From Acidobacteriota bacterium (GTDB taxonomy: Bacteria; Acidobacteriota; Vicinamibacteria; Vicinamibacterales; 2-12-FULL-66-21), in contig JACCXG010000541.1 in assembly GCA_013697225.1 (NCBI GenBank), positions 1 through 12,409 of the forward strand: DNA of 12,409 nucleotides. Reading direction: 5' to 3'. The notes beneath the pieces are model-generated. The model made no database searches and was not told the DNA's origin. It saw only the letters and a list, made by a program, of their open reading frames with translations. A program made the translations under genes and the position numbers. Position 1 is the first letter of the stretch, and each line of letters begins with the position of its first letter. Positions 6,129 to 12,409 of the stretch are shown piece by piece.

Positions 6129-6671
6129 CTACTTGATGGTCCAGTAATAGATCATCCGCCCGTTTACGTCCTCTGTCTTCTCCGGCGGCCACTCTGCGCC
6201 CATGTCGAAGCTGTGCGAGACAATGCGCGTGCCTGGCTTCAGCTTCTTGAGGTGCGGAATCAACTTCTGGTTGAGCGAGGGGAGCAGGTACAACGTGATG
6301 ACGGTGGCCGGGCTCAGGTCGGTCGTGAAGAGGTCCTGGTTCAGGAACTTCACCTTGTCGCTCACGTTCGCCTTGGCGAGGTTCTCCTGCGCCTCCTTGA
6401 TCCGTTGCGGGTCGATGTCGATGCCGACGGCGGTCGCGCCGTACTTCTGGGCGGCCGTGATGGGGATCCGCCCGTCGCCAGAGCCAAGGTCATAGACGAC
6501 GTCCTTGGCGGTGACGTTCGCCATCTTGAGCATGGCATCCACGACCTCCTGAGGTGTCGGCACGTAGATAACGTCGGGCTGGCGAAGGGTGGCGGTCTGC
6601 TGGGCGGCTGCGGGGACGGAGAAGAGGGCCGCGACCACGAGTGCCGCACATCTGAAGTACCAGGATTGCAT
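6129..6671 (-). CDS. Exported class I SAM-dependent methyltransferase
   Basis: The 180-residue protein opens with a clear signal peptide (MQSWYFRCAALVVAALFSVP, cleavage near AAA-QQ at 23-24). It continues directly into a small Rossmann methyltransferase. VPTPQEVVDAML (37-48) precedes motif I, DLGSGDGR (61-68). The acidic residue binding the SAM ribose is in GIDID (83-87), NQDLF (111-115) follows strand 4, and TLYLLPS (126-132) marks the catalytic loop region. The VPTP...DLGSGDGR...TLYLLPSLN pattern is that of a widespread bacterial family of unknown substrate, distantly like eukaryotic FAM173/ATPSCKMT lysine methyltransferases. SAM is not known to be available in the periplasm, so an exported form is puzzling. 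The start is supported by AAAGGAG nine bases upstream. The enzyme fold is certain; the target is not. Confidence 0.87.
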   Translation of the reverse strand: MQSWYFRCAALVVAALFSVPAAAQQTATLRQPDVIYVPTPQEVVDAMLKMANVTAKDVVYDLGSGDGRIPITAAQKYGATAVGIDIDPQRIKEAQENLAKANVSDKVKFLNQDLFTTDLSPATVITLYLLPSLNQKLIPHLKKLKPGTRIVSHSFDMGAEWPPEKTEDVNGRMIYYWTIK

Positions 6672-6704
6672 TCCGTAGAGCTCCTTTCAACGAGTCAGGA
6701 TCCT

Positions 6705-6713
6705 GTTATATCA
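6705..6713 (-). promoter_or_regulatory. Extended -10 promoter of the methyltransferase gene
   Basis: The minus strand reads TGATATAAC (6713-6705), an extended -10 element (TGn before TATAAC). No good -35 box lies 17 bases upstream, which extended -10 promoters tolerate. Transcription would start near 6698, about 27 bases before the ATG, leaving room for the AAAGGAG site at 6687-6681. Confidence 0.45.
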
Positions 6714-6809
6714 CTGCTGCAGCGGCTCCCTTCCTGATCGTTCTGGCGCAGACGGTTCCAAGGTCGACCGGTTCCCCCATCTGGCGCGGTTCTTTCAACT
6801 GTGTACGTC

Positions 6810-7271
6810 ATGACAACCACGAGCTTGAGCTCTCGCGCGTGGTGGCTGCTCGGCCTTACGGGCCTGGTGCTCGTCGTGGCGCTGGTAGTCACCCGTCCGG
6901 CAACATCGAACTCGTCGAACCCGCCCAACGAGGTGCAGCTCGGCCGCGCCTCGTATTACGGGCCGGGGTTCCAGGGTAAAAGGACGGCGAACGGCGAGAT
7001 CTTCGATCAGCGGAAGATGGTGGCGGCCCATCGCACGCTCCCGCTCGGGTCGGTCGTGCGGGTCACCAACCTCGACAACGGTCGTCAGGTCGAGCTGCGG
7101 GTGATCGATCGCGGCCCTTATGGGAAGAACTACCGGCACGGCACAATCATCGACGTTTCCAAGGGGGCGGCGAGGCGGCTTGATTTCATCGAGGATGGGC
7201 TCGTGAGGGTGCGCGTGGAGGTGCTGGAACGCCCGGGGCCGAAGAGGGAAGGGGGCACCGCGCGCAGGTAG
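6810..7271 (+). CDS. rlpA: RlpA-like double-psi beta-barrel cell-wall protein
   Basis: The 153-residue protein, read from the ATG at 6810, has an N-terminal hydrophobic helix (about 9-27) and a short polar linker. An RlpA core follows: GRASYYGPGFQGKRTANGEIFD, AAHRTLPLGSVVRVTNLDNGR, VIDRGPYG and IIDVSKGAARRL. RlpA proteins are lytic transglycosylases that cut peptidoglycan lacking stem peptides, usually at the division septum. The residues matching the proposed catalytic pair are H74 and D100. The protein has no lipobox cysteine, unlike the E. coli lipoprotein, and no SPOR domain, so it is membrane-anchored or secreted and probably finds the septum by other means, if at all. A GTG at 6801 is an alternative start; no ribosome binding site is evident. 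The next gene follows after 11 bases. Confidence 0.87.
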   Translation: MTTTSLSSRAWWLLGLTGLVLVVALVVTRPATSNSSNPPNEVQLGRASYYGPGFQGKRTANGEIFDQRKMVAAHRTLPLGSVVRVTNLDNGRQVELRVIDRGPYGKNYRHGTIIDVSKGAARRLDFIEDGLVRVRVEVLERPGPKREGGTARR

Positions 7272-7282
7272 AATACCGGCCC

Positions 7283-7783
7283 ATGTCAACGACGGCTGAC
7301 GCCCGGTCACGAGTGCTCGAGAGGCTTGACGAGCTGAACATCACGTACCAGCTGTACGAGCATCCGGCCGTGTTCACGGCAGAGGAAGCTGCCGCCCACT
7401 GGAGCGGGATCGCTGGCGCGCCGGTCAAGAACCTCTTCCTTAGAAACAAGAAGGGGGACCGGCACTACCTGGTAATCCTTGGTACCGAGAAACAGGCTGA
7501 CCTTCGGCACCTGGTGGGACTGATAGGCGACGACAGGCTGAGCTTTGGTTCGCCTGACCGCCTGATGCGGCTGCTTGGCGTGACACCCGGCAGCGTCTCC
7601 CCGTTCGGGCTGATCAACGACACGGATCGCGCAGTTACGGTCGTGGTGGACAGCGACCTTCGGTCAGTCGAGCGGTTGATCTTTCACCCGAACGACAACA
7701 CAGCGAGCCTGACCATTGCAGCTGGAGACTTCTCCCGGTTCCTCGATCAGCAGGGCAACCGCGTCCGCTGGATGCGTCTATAG
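7283..7783 (+). CDS. Prolyl-tRNA editing hydrolase, YbaK/ProX family (ProXp-ala type)
   Basis: This free-standing trans-editing domain removes wrongly attached amino acids, typically alanine, from tRNA-Pro in the cytoplasm. The 166 residues match the PrdX/ProXp-ala branch over the whole length: YEHPAVFTAEEA (25-36), the lysine motif KNLFLRNKKGD (49-59), LSFGSPDRLMRLLGVTPGSVSPFGL (86-110) and HPNDNTAS (135-142). No synthetase domain is attached. The gene begins 11 bases after the rlpA stop, so the two are probably transcribed together although their functions are unrelated. No Shine-Dalgarno sequence precedes the ATG; a TAGAAT at 7269-7274, overlapping the rlpA stop, could be a weak internal -10 box. 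Whether it prefers Ala or another residue cannot be decided here. Confidence 0.9.
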   Translation: MSTTADARSRVLERLDELNITYQLYEHPAVFTAEEAAAHWSGIAGAPVKNLFLRNKKGDRHYLVILGTEKQADLRHLVGLIGDDRLSFGSPDRLMRLLGVTPGSVSPFGLINDTDRAVTVVVDSDLRSVERLIFHPNDNTASLTIAAGDFSRFLDQQGNRVRWMRL

Positions 7784-7816
7784 CAGGTCTGCCGCCAGGC
7801 CTTCGGCCGGTGCGTC

Positions 7817-9661
7817 CTACGAATCCGCGCTCCGCTTTGGCCGCATGTTCATCGCAAGCACCTTCTTCCGGAGCCGGATGTTGTTCGGCGTCACCTCGAC
7901 CAGCTCGTCGTCATTGATGAACTCGATGGCCTGTTCGAGTCCGAGCTTCCGCGGTGGAATCAGCCGGACCGCCTCATCTGCGGAAGAGGCCCGCATGTTG
8001 GTCTGCTTCTTTTCCTTGGTGACGTTGACGTCGAGGTCGTTTGCGCGGGCGTTCTCGCCGATGAGCATTCCCTCGTAAACGGGAGCCCCCGGCTCGATGA
8101 AGATCTCGCCACGCTCCTGGAGGTTCCAGAGCGCATAAGCGGTGGCGACACCAGTCCGATCGGCAACCAGCGCACCGGTGATGCGCGTAGGAATTGCGCC
8201 GTGCCATGGCTCCCATCCGGCAAACAGATGATTCATGATGCCGGTGCCCTTGGTCTCGGTCAGGAACTGGGACCGGAACCCGATGAGGCCACGGGCGGGG
8301 ATCCTGAATTCCATCCTGATGCGACCGCTGCCGTTGTTGACCATCCGGGTCATCGTGCCTCGCCGGGTGCCGACCTGGGCGATGACGACCCCCTGAAACT
8401 CCTCGGCCACGTCGATGACGAGATCCTCGATGGGCTCCATGACGGCGCCCTCGACGACCTTGGTCACGATGTCGGGCCTCGACACCTGTAGCTCGAACCC
8501 CTCGCGCCGCATCATCTCGATCAGGATCGCCAGCTGCAGCTCCCCGCGGCCGAGCACCTTCATCTGTTCGGGCGTGTCGGTCGGTTCGACGCGGATGGAA
8601 ACGTTGCCGAGGAGCTCGCGCTCGAGCCGGTCCTTGATCTGCCTGGACGTGACGAACTGCCCGTCGCGCCCCGACATGGGGGAAGTGTTGACGCCGAAGA
8701 TCATCGACACGGTGGGCTCGTCCACGGCGATGACCGGCATGGCCACCGGATTCTCGAGACGCGCGATCGTGTCGCCGATGGTGATGTCCTCGATCCCTGC
8801 AAGACAGACGATGTCGCCCGCGGCCGCCTCGGTGATGTCGACCCGCCTCAGCCCTTCGAAGGCGAACAGCTTCGTGACCTTCGTCTGCTGAACCCTGCCA
8901 TCGTGCTTGCAGACGGCCACCTGATCGCCGATCCGGACGCGGCCGTTGAAGATGCGGCCAATGGCGATCCGGCCGAGGTAGTCGCTGGAATCCAGGTTGG
9001 CCACGAGCATCTGCAGGTCCGCGTCGGCTTCCCCGGTCGGCGGCGGCACGTGATCGACGATGGCATCGAACAGCGGCTGGAGATCCTCGCCCGGGATGGC
9101 GGCGTCCGTGCTGGAGGTGCCTGCCTTGGCGCTCGTGTAGAGGACCGGGAAGTCCAGCTGGTCTTCTGCGGCGTCGAGGTCGATGAAAAGGTCGTAGATC
9201 TCGTTGAGCACTTCCTGGATCCGCGCGTCAGGCCTGTCGATCTTGTTGATGACGACAATCGGCGTGAGGCGGCGCTCCAGGGCCTTCCGCAGGACGAACC
9301 TCGTCTGGGGGAGGGGACCCTCCGACGCGTCCACCAGCAGCAGGACGCCATCCACCATCGAGAGCGTTCGCTCGACCTCTCCTCCGAAGTCCGCGTGCCC
9401 AGGCGTATCGACGATGTTGATGAGGGTGTCGCGGTAGTGGACGGCGGTATTCTTCGCGAGGATCGTGATGCCCCGTTCCCGTTCCAGATCCGTGTTGTCC
9501 ATCGCGCGCTCGGCCACGCGCTCGTTGACGCGGAAGATGCCGCTCTGGTGCAGGAGTGCATCGACGAGCGTGGTCTTGCCGTGGTCGACGTGCGCGATGA
9601 TGGCGACGTTGCGCCGGAGGGCGTTGGCGACTGGAGGGGCGGTTCTTACGTCAACGGGCAT
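7817..9661 (-). CDS. typA: Ribosome-associated translational GTPase TypA/BipA
   Basis: The 614-residue protein is an EF-G-like GTPase that binds the 70S ribosome and helps large-subunit assembly and translation under stress such as cold. G1 is AHVDHGKTT (23-31), G2 is RGITI (63-67), G3 is DTPGH (85-89), G4 is NKID (139-142) and G5 is SAK (177-179). Beta-barrel domain II, the EF-G-like domains III and V (LGRGELQLAILIEMMRREGFEL, PARGLIGFRSQFLT) and the BipA-specific C-terminal domain (VYEGMLIGENARANDLDVNVTKEKKQTNMR) follow. Length is normal for the family. The N-terminus is about 11 residues longer than in E. coli, with no alternative ATG, GTG or TTG nearby. A TATACT box six bases before the ATG and the lack of a ribosome binding site suggest a leaderless mRNA. 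Confidence 0.97.
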   Translation of the reverse strand: MPVDVRTAPPVANALRRNVAIIAHVDHGKTTLVDALLHQSGIFRVNERVAERAMDNTDLERERGITILAKNTAVHYRDTLINIVDTPGHADFGGEVERTLSMVDGVLLLVDASEGPLPQTRFVLRKALERRLTPIVVINKIDRPDARIQEVLNEIYDLFIDLDAAEDQLDFPVLYTSAKAGTSSTDAAIPGEDLQPLFDAIVDHVPPPTGEADADLQMLVANLDSSDYLGRIAIGRIFNGRVRIGDQVAVCKHDGRVQQTKVTKLFAFEGLRRVDITEAAAGDIVCLAGIEDITIGDTIARLENPVAMPVIAVDEPTVSMIFGVNTSPMSGRDGQFVTSRQIKDRLERELLGNVSIRVEPTDTPEQMKVLGRGELQLAILIEMMRREGFELQVSRPDIVTKVVEGAVMEPIEDLVIDVAEEFQGVVIAQVGTRRGTMTRMVNNGSGRIRMEFRIPARGLIGFRSQFLTETKGTGIMNHLFAGWEPWHGAIPTRITGALVADRTGVATAYALWNLQERGEIFIEPGAPVYEGMLIGENARANDLDVNVTKEKKQTNMRASSADEAVRLIPPRKLGLEQAIEFINDDELVEVTPNNIRLRKKVLAMNMRPKRSADS

Positions 9662-9667
9662 CCAGAC

Positions 9668-9673
9668 AGTATA
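9668..9673 (-). promoter_or_regulatory. -10 box immediately before typA (predicted leaderless)
   Basis: TATACT (9673-9668) is followed by six bases and then the ATG at 9661. A -10 box at this distance places the transcription start on the A of the ATG. No recognisable -35 box lies 16-18 bases upstream, and the upstream sequence is nearly pure G and C. The identical hexamer serves the VWA gene at 468-463. Confidence 0.45.
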
Positions 9674-9711
9674 CCGCCCGCGGCCGTGCTGGCGGGGCGG
9701 GAGAGGGAGCC

Positions 9712-9737
9712 GGGACCCGGGAGGCCGCCGGCGTCCC
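9712..9737 (-). terminator. Hairpin after the beta-barrel gene
   Basis: GGGAC-CCGG (9712-9720) pairs with CCGG-C-GTCCC (9728-9737) around a seven-base loop: nine base pairs with one bulged base. It lies about 10 bases past the stop of the outer-membrane gene and upstream of the typA -10 box. It could separate the two transcripts. There is no T-run. Confidence 0.35.
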
Positions 9738-9746
9738 CTCGGTCTG

Positions 9747-10334
9747 TTACCGGGTCAGGATGAACGTCACGCCCCCGTACAGCCGCCAGAAGTCGGGGGC
9801 CAGGTCGTTGGCCTGGAAGCGGCGCAGATCCGCCCGGGCGATGAACCGGTCCCGGAGCGGATACTTCACGCCCCCTCCGAAGTTGATCGCCACCTCTGTG
9901 GATGAGGGATCGAAAATCAGCGAGAGCGCCAGCGGGTCCAGGTTCTTGAGCGAGTAGTTGCTCCGTTCGACGCCCATGCCGAACGTGGCGTACGGCGTCA
10001 CGTGCCGCACGTCGAAGTGATAGACGACGTTCGCGCTGAAGTTGGTGATGGACCAGTCCTCGTTCGCCGTGCTGCCGGCGACGTCGAACAGATGGCTGAA
10101 CTCCCCCTCGAAGCCGAGGTTGGGGGTCCAGTCCCAGGCCACTGCGGCGCCGAGGCCGATTGAATCGTCGGGCGCCGGATCGCCGATGCCGATGGAGGTG
10201 TGAATAAATGGGGTGACCGTCCACGTGCGAGGCTGCACGAGCGACTGCGCCGCGGCAGGGGCTACGGTCAGCAGCAGCGCCGGCGCGGTGAAGAACATGG
10301 CGGAAACGAACGAACGGATCAGATCTCGCTTCAA
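9747..10334 (-). CDS. Outer-membrane beta-barrel protein, OmpA/OmpW-like small barrel
   Basis: The 195-residue protein begins with a signal peptide (residues 1-30, hydrophobic core FFTAPALLLTVAP, cleavage near AAA-QS). The mature part alternates amphipathic strands such as WTVTPFIHTSIGIG, GLGAAVAWDW, LGFEGEFSHLF, SANVVYHF, VTPYATFGMGVE, TEVAINFGGGVKYPL and WRLYGGVTFIL. Glycine and aromatic residues at strand ends are typical of eight-stranded outer-membrane barrels. It ends in LTR rather than the usual C-terminal Phe or Trp. The start is a TTG, fixed by GGAGG seven bases upstream; there is no ATG until residue 13, inside the signal peptide. The gene has its own promoter and is divergent from the ECF sigma gene. 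Specific function is unknown; a structural or small-molecule pore role is a guess. Confidence 0.8.
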   Translation of the reverse strand: MKRDLIRSFVSAMFFTAPALLLTVAPAAAQSLVQPRTWTVTPFIHTSIGIGDPAPDDSIGLGAAVAWDWTPNLGFEGEFSHLFDVAGSTANEDWSITNFSANVVYHFDVRHVTPYATFGMGVERSNYSLKNLDPLALSLIFDPSSTEVAINFGGGVKYPLRDRFIARADLRRFQANDLAPDFWRLYGGVTFILTR

Positions 10335-10341
10335 CAGAAGG

Positions 10342-10346
10342 CCTCC
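10342..10346 (-). promoter_or_regulatory. Ribosome binding site that fixes a TTG start
   Basis: GGAGG on the minus strand (10346-10342) stands seven bases before the TTG at 10334. It is as good a site as any in the window. It decides the start codon of the beta-barrel gene, since the next in-frame ATG would remove half of the signal peptide. Confidence 0.7.
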
Positions 10347-10361
10347 GTCGGAATATGGACG

Positions 10362-10389
10362 ATCACAGTTTACGTGGTTTAGACGTCAA
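10362..10389 (-). promoter_or_regulatory. Candidate promoter of the beta-barrel gene
   Basis: TTGACG (10389-10384) and TGTGAT (10367-10362) are separated by 16 bases on the minus strand, matching consensus at 5 of 6 and 4 of 6 positions. Transcription would start near 10355, leaving a leader of about 20 bases that holds the GGAGG site. The local sequence is less GC-rich than its surroundings. Confidence 0.45.
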
Positions 10390-10475
10390 GTGTTGCAAGA
10401 GGACTGCCGCGGTTGACCTGACGACCGATCAACCATGCCCGCGCATTCCCCGTCATATGGCTGACACGGCCCTGA

Positions 10476-11063
10476 ATGTCGGATTCGGACCTGATTCCCC
10501 GCGCGGCGGGCGGTGACCCGGCCGCCTTTCAGGCGCTCGTCGAGCGTCACCGACCGATGGTCTATCGTGTCGCCTACCAGTTCGCGGGGAATCACCACGA
10601 CGCCGAGGACATTGCGCAAGACGTCTTCCTCAAGGTGTTTCGGTCGCTGGACAGATTTCGTTACGACGCTCAGCTGACGTCGTGGCTTTACCGCATTGTG
10701 ATGAACGCGTGCATCGATCACCGCCGGCGGCAGAAATCGGGAGGATGGGTACCTGGGGAAGAGGCCGAGGGGACGCTCCTGAACATGCCCGAAGAATCCC
10801 CCGGCCCGGAGGCGCGCGCCTACGGCGGCGAGATAGGTCAGGCGCTCGAGGCTGAGATCGGCCGTCTGCCGGCGGGCCAGCGTGTGATCTTCATCATGCG
10901 GCACCACCAGGGACTCAAGCTGACCGAGATCGCCGAAGCGCTCGGGCTGGCGGAAGGCACCGTCAAGCGGCAGCTGCACGCCGCCGTGCACCGCCTGCGC
11001 CATGCACTGACACGCGCAAACGTGCTTGCGAGCGCGAACGGCGCGGCGGGAGGGGGGGCATGA
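10476..11063 (+). CDS. ECF-type RNA polymerase sigma factor
   Basis: This 195-residue sigma-70-family factor contains only regions 2 and 4. Region 2 spans about 16-87, with DAEDIAQDVFLKVFRSL (core-binding helix 2.2) and the promoter-melting segment LTSWLYRIVMNACIDHRRR. A linker of about 35 residues follows. Region 4 (about 125-180) has LPAGQRVIFIMRHHQGLKLTEIAEALGL and the recognition helix AEGTVKRQLHAAVHRLRHAL. The ATG at 10476 follows no strong ribosome binding site. Its stop overlaps the start of the anti-sigma gene in ATGA, so the two are translated as a coupled pair. The signal it answers to is unknown; membrane anchoring of the anti-sigma factor suggests an envelope or periplasmic cue. 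No clear ECF-type autoregulatory promoter was found upstream. Confidence 0.93.
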   Translation: MSDSDLIPRAAGGDPAAFQALVERHRPMVYRVAYQFAGNHHDAEDIAQDVFLKVFRSLDRFRYDAQLTSWLYRIVMNACIDHRRRQKSGGWVPGEEAEGTLLNMPEESPGPEARAYGGEIGQALEAEIGRLPAGQRVIFIMRHHQGLKLTEIAEALGLAEGTVKRQLHAAVHRLRHALTRANVLASANGAAGGGA

Positions 11064-11848
11064 CCTGCGGCTTGCTCGAGAGGGGCACCATCGAGCTGTA
11101 TTGGTACGGTGAGCTGTCGCAAGGGGAGCGCGACGAGGCGCGGAGACACCTCGACCGTTGCCTGGAGTGCCGGCAGGCGCTGCACGACATCGAGATCATC
11201 GCGGCCGCCCTGGCAGAGCGTCCGGAGGTAGCTTCCCCGCCCGGAGGAGACTGGTCCCGGTTCATGGCGGAGCTGTCGGCGGCAGTGGCAGCCGAACCCC
11301 GGCCGAAACGAACGCCGCCGGCTGAGAGTGTCACGCGAGCCGGGCGTCACCGCCTGGTGCCGTATCTCGCGTCCGCCGCTCTGCTGGCGCTCGTCACGAT
11401 GAGCGTCTTCACGCTCGTCCGGGGTCGCAGTGCCACGCCCCCTGACGGGTTCCGGGCTGATGTGGTCATGGACGTGAGTTTCGAAGCCCGCCCGCCGTCA
11501 TTGCCGGATCCAGCGCTCGTCTCCCTGAGTGATCAGCATTTTCAGCGCTCGAAGCTCGTGCTCCTCGGGCTGACCACGAGAGACACCGCGGCACCGGCAG
11601 CCGAGGACTGGGAATACGAGCGTGACCTCGCCGCGACCCTGCTGCAGGATACGCGGCTCTACAGGCGAGCGGTGGAGGAGCACGGAATGACCGGCCTTGC
11701 CGACGTGTTGCGCGATCTGGAGATGGTTCTGCTGCAGACCTCGATGTCGGAAGGGCCGGATCGCGAATCGCTCGAGGGGATCCAGCGGCTGATCCGCCGC
11801 CGCGATCTGCTCACCAGGATGTCCGTGGTACACGCGGGCGGCTTCTGA
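11060..11848 (+). CDS. Zinc-finger membrane anti-sigma factor
   Basis: The 262-residue protein starts in the four-base overlap ATGA with the sigma gene. The N-terminal 55 residues form an anti-sigma domain of the zf-HC2/ZAS kind: C3, then H30-LDR-C34-LE-C37 (the H-x3-C-x2-C motif). One membrane helix follows at about 98-120 (RLVPYLASAALLALVTMSVFTLV), so residues 121-262 should lie in the periplasm. That part is helical (SDQHFQRSKLVLLGLTTRD, WEYERDLAATLLQDTRLYRRA, LADVLRDLEMVLLQTS) and resembles the sensor part of other such regulators in this type of bacterium, though no ligand or protease site can be named. It should hold the sigma factor at the membrane until a signal releases it. Confidence 0.87.
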   Translation: MTCGLLERGTIELYWYGELSQGERDEARRHLDRCLECRQALHDIEIIAAALAERPEVASPPGGDWSRFMAELSAAVAAEPRPKRTPPAESVTRAGRHRLVPYLASAALLALVTMSVFTLVRGRSATPPDGFRADVVMDVSFEARPPSLPDPALVSLSDQHFQRSKLVLLGLTTRDTAAPAAEDWEYERDLAATLLQDTRLYRRAVEEHGMTGLADVLRDLEMVLLQTSMSEGPDRESLEGIQRLIRRRDLLTRMSVVHAGGF

Positions 11849-11877
11849 GGGGGACTGGGGGCGTGGAGATGTATGAC

Positions 11878-12409
11878 ATGGGCTGGCTTTTTCGAATCAC
11901 ACCGGTGGCGCTCGCCGCCGTCATGCTGGCAGGCGGCCCTGTGCCGGCCGCTGCCGGAGCAGTGACGCTCGTTCTCGAGAGTGCGACGCCTGGTGAATCA
12001 CGGACCCGCGGGACGGGCGGCGGACAGCCCGCGGACTCGGAACGGCTCGCGCGGGCGAAGGATCTGATGTCTGAAGAGCAGTGGGTTGCGGCCATGACGC
12101 TGCTGCGGGCGGCGGTCGCGGATCCGAAGGAGCCGGTCCGCGACGAGGCGCTGTTCTGGCTGGCACACAGCCAGAATCAGGCCGGGGACCTCGCAGAGGC
12201 GGTCAGGAGCATCCGGACCCTCCAGGCTGACTATCCCTCGAGCCGATGGGCGCGCCCCGCCTATTCGCTGCTCATCGAGCTCGCGCAGAAGCTCGGGCGG
12301 AATGACGTGCTGTGGTGGACGGCGGCGCCTCCCGCACCCGCGGCCCCCCCCGCACCAGCGGCACGTCCCGCTCCGGCCCCGCGCCCGGCTCCGGGGGCAC
12401 GCCCCGCAC
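11878..12409 (+). CDS. Exported TPR protein with Pro/Ala-rich segment, N-terminal part
   Basis: The frame runs off the right edge after 177 residues. The ATG at 11878 is chosen because GGAG lies nine bases before it; GTG at 11863 and ATG at 11869 are in frame and possible. Residues 1-26 form a signal peptide (MGWLFRITPVALAAVMLAGG, then PVPAAAGA). Residues about 55-140 hold TPR-like helices: ARAKDLMSEEQWVAAMTLLRAAV, VRDEALFWLAHSQNQAGDLAEAVRSIRTLQADYP and SSRWARPAYSLLIELAQKLGR. After that begins a Pro/Ala/Arg run (about 150-177). The order sigma factor, anti-sigma factor, exported TPR protein suggests it is transcribed with the regulators and may act in the same envelope response. The rest of the protein, possibly more repeats, is outside the window. 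Confidence 0.78.
   Translation, partial: MGWLFRITPVALAAVMLAGGPVPAAAGAVTLVLESATPGESRTRGTGGGQPADSERLARAKDLMSEEQWVAAMTLLRAAVADPKEPVRDEALFWLAHSQNQAGDLAEAVRSIRTLQADYPSSRWARPAYSLLIELAQKLGRNDVLWWTAAPPAPAAPPAPAARPAPAPRPAPGARPA
12331..12409 (+). repeat. Imperfect Pro-Ala-Arg codon repeat
   Basis: The last 79 bases encode an almost pure run of Pro and Ala with regular Arg (PPAPAARPAPAPRPAPGARP). The units are imperfect CCCGCACC/CCGGCCCC-like stretches. This is a disordered, extended linker common in periplasmic proteins of GC-rich bacteria. It continues past the window. Confidence 0.6.

Noticed and set aside
7795..7810. GGCC-TTC-GGCC inverted repeat between the convergent ProX-like gene and typA
   Set aside because: The stem is only four base pairs with no T-run, too weak to call a terminator.
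8903..9763. 286-codon plus-strand frame opposite typA
   Set aside because: It is antisense to a certain TypA gene, and its valine- and aspartate-rich translation mirrors the codon pattern of that gene.
10413..10441. TTGACC as a -35 box for the sigma factor gene
   Set aside because: No acceptable -10 box lies 15-19 bases downstream; only GC-rich sequence is present there.
1..12409. CRISPR arrays, insertion sequences, tRNA or rRNA genes, phage or toxin-antitoxin genes
   Set aside because: No regularly spaced repeats, transposase-like frames, tRNA cloverleaf or rRNA sequence was recognised. Nearly all of the window is accounted for by ordinary chromosomal genes.

Overview
The window looks like a chromosomal segment of a GC-rich Gram-negative bacterium, most likely an Acidobacteriota member, possibly of the Vicinamibacteria type. 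The evidence for this is as follows. The first gene is a secreted VWFA-related protein of the kind expanded in Acidobacteria. The ATP synthase genes are arranged as AtpZ-AtpI-a-c-b with no F1 genes after them. An ECF sigma / zinc-finger anti-sigma / TPR cluster closes the window. The phylum is an inference; no rRNA or tRNA is present to confirm it.

Layout, left to right. 1-455 (-): N-terminal part of an exported VWA-like protein. 752-3119 (+): Fo operon of the F-type ATP synthase (AtpZ-like, AtpI, AtpB, AtpE, AtpF). 3237-4292 (-): membrane fatty-acid desaturase, divergent from 4308-6047 (+), a bacterial dynamin-like GTPase. 6129-6671 (-): exported class I methyltransferase, divergent from 6810-7271 (+), an RlpA-like cell-wall protein, followed 11 bases later by a prolyl-tRNA editing hydrolase (7283-7783). 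7817-9661 (-): TypA/BipA GTPase, preceded on the same strand by an outer-membrane beta-barrel protein (9747-10334). 10476-12409 (+): ECF sigma factor, its membrane anti-sigma factor, and the start of an exported TPR protein cut by the window edge.

Most of this is housekeeping or envelope biology. I see no phage, transposon, CRISPR array, toxin-antitoxin pair or obvious defence island. The Fo operon, desaturase, dynamin-like protein, RlpA, beta-barrel and ECF module all concern membrane or envelope, but nothing shows they form one system. There is no convincing new multi-gene system here.

The points most worth a second look are smaller. Two genes have TATACT boxes placed so close to the ATG that leaderless mRNAs are predicted. 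The ATP synthase c subunit has a second glutamate two helix turns below the ion-binding one. An exported methyltransferase resembles the family that methylates mitochondrial ATP synthase c subunit. The desaturase and the dynamin-like GTPase are a divergent pair.
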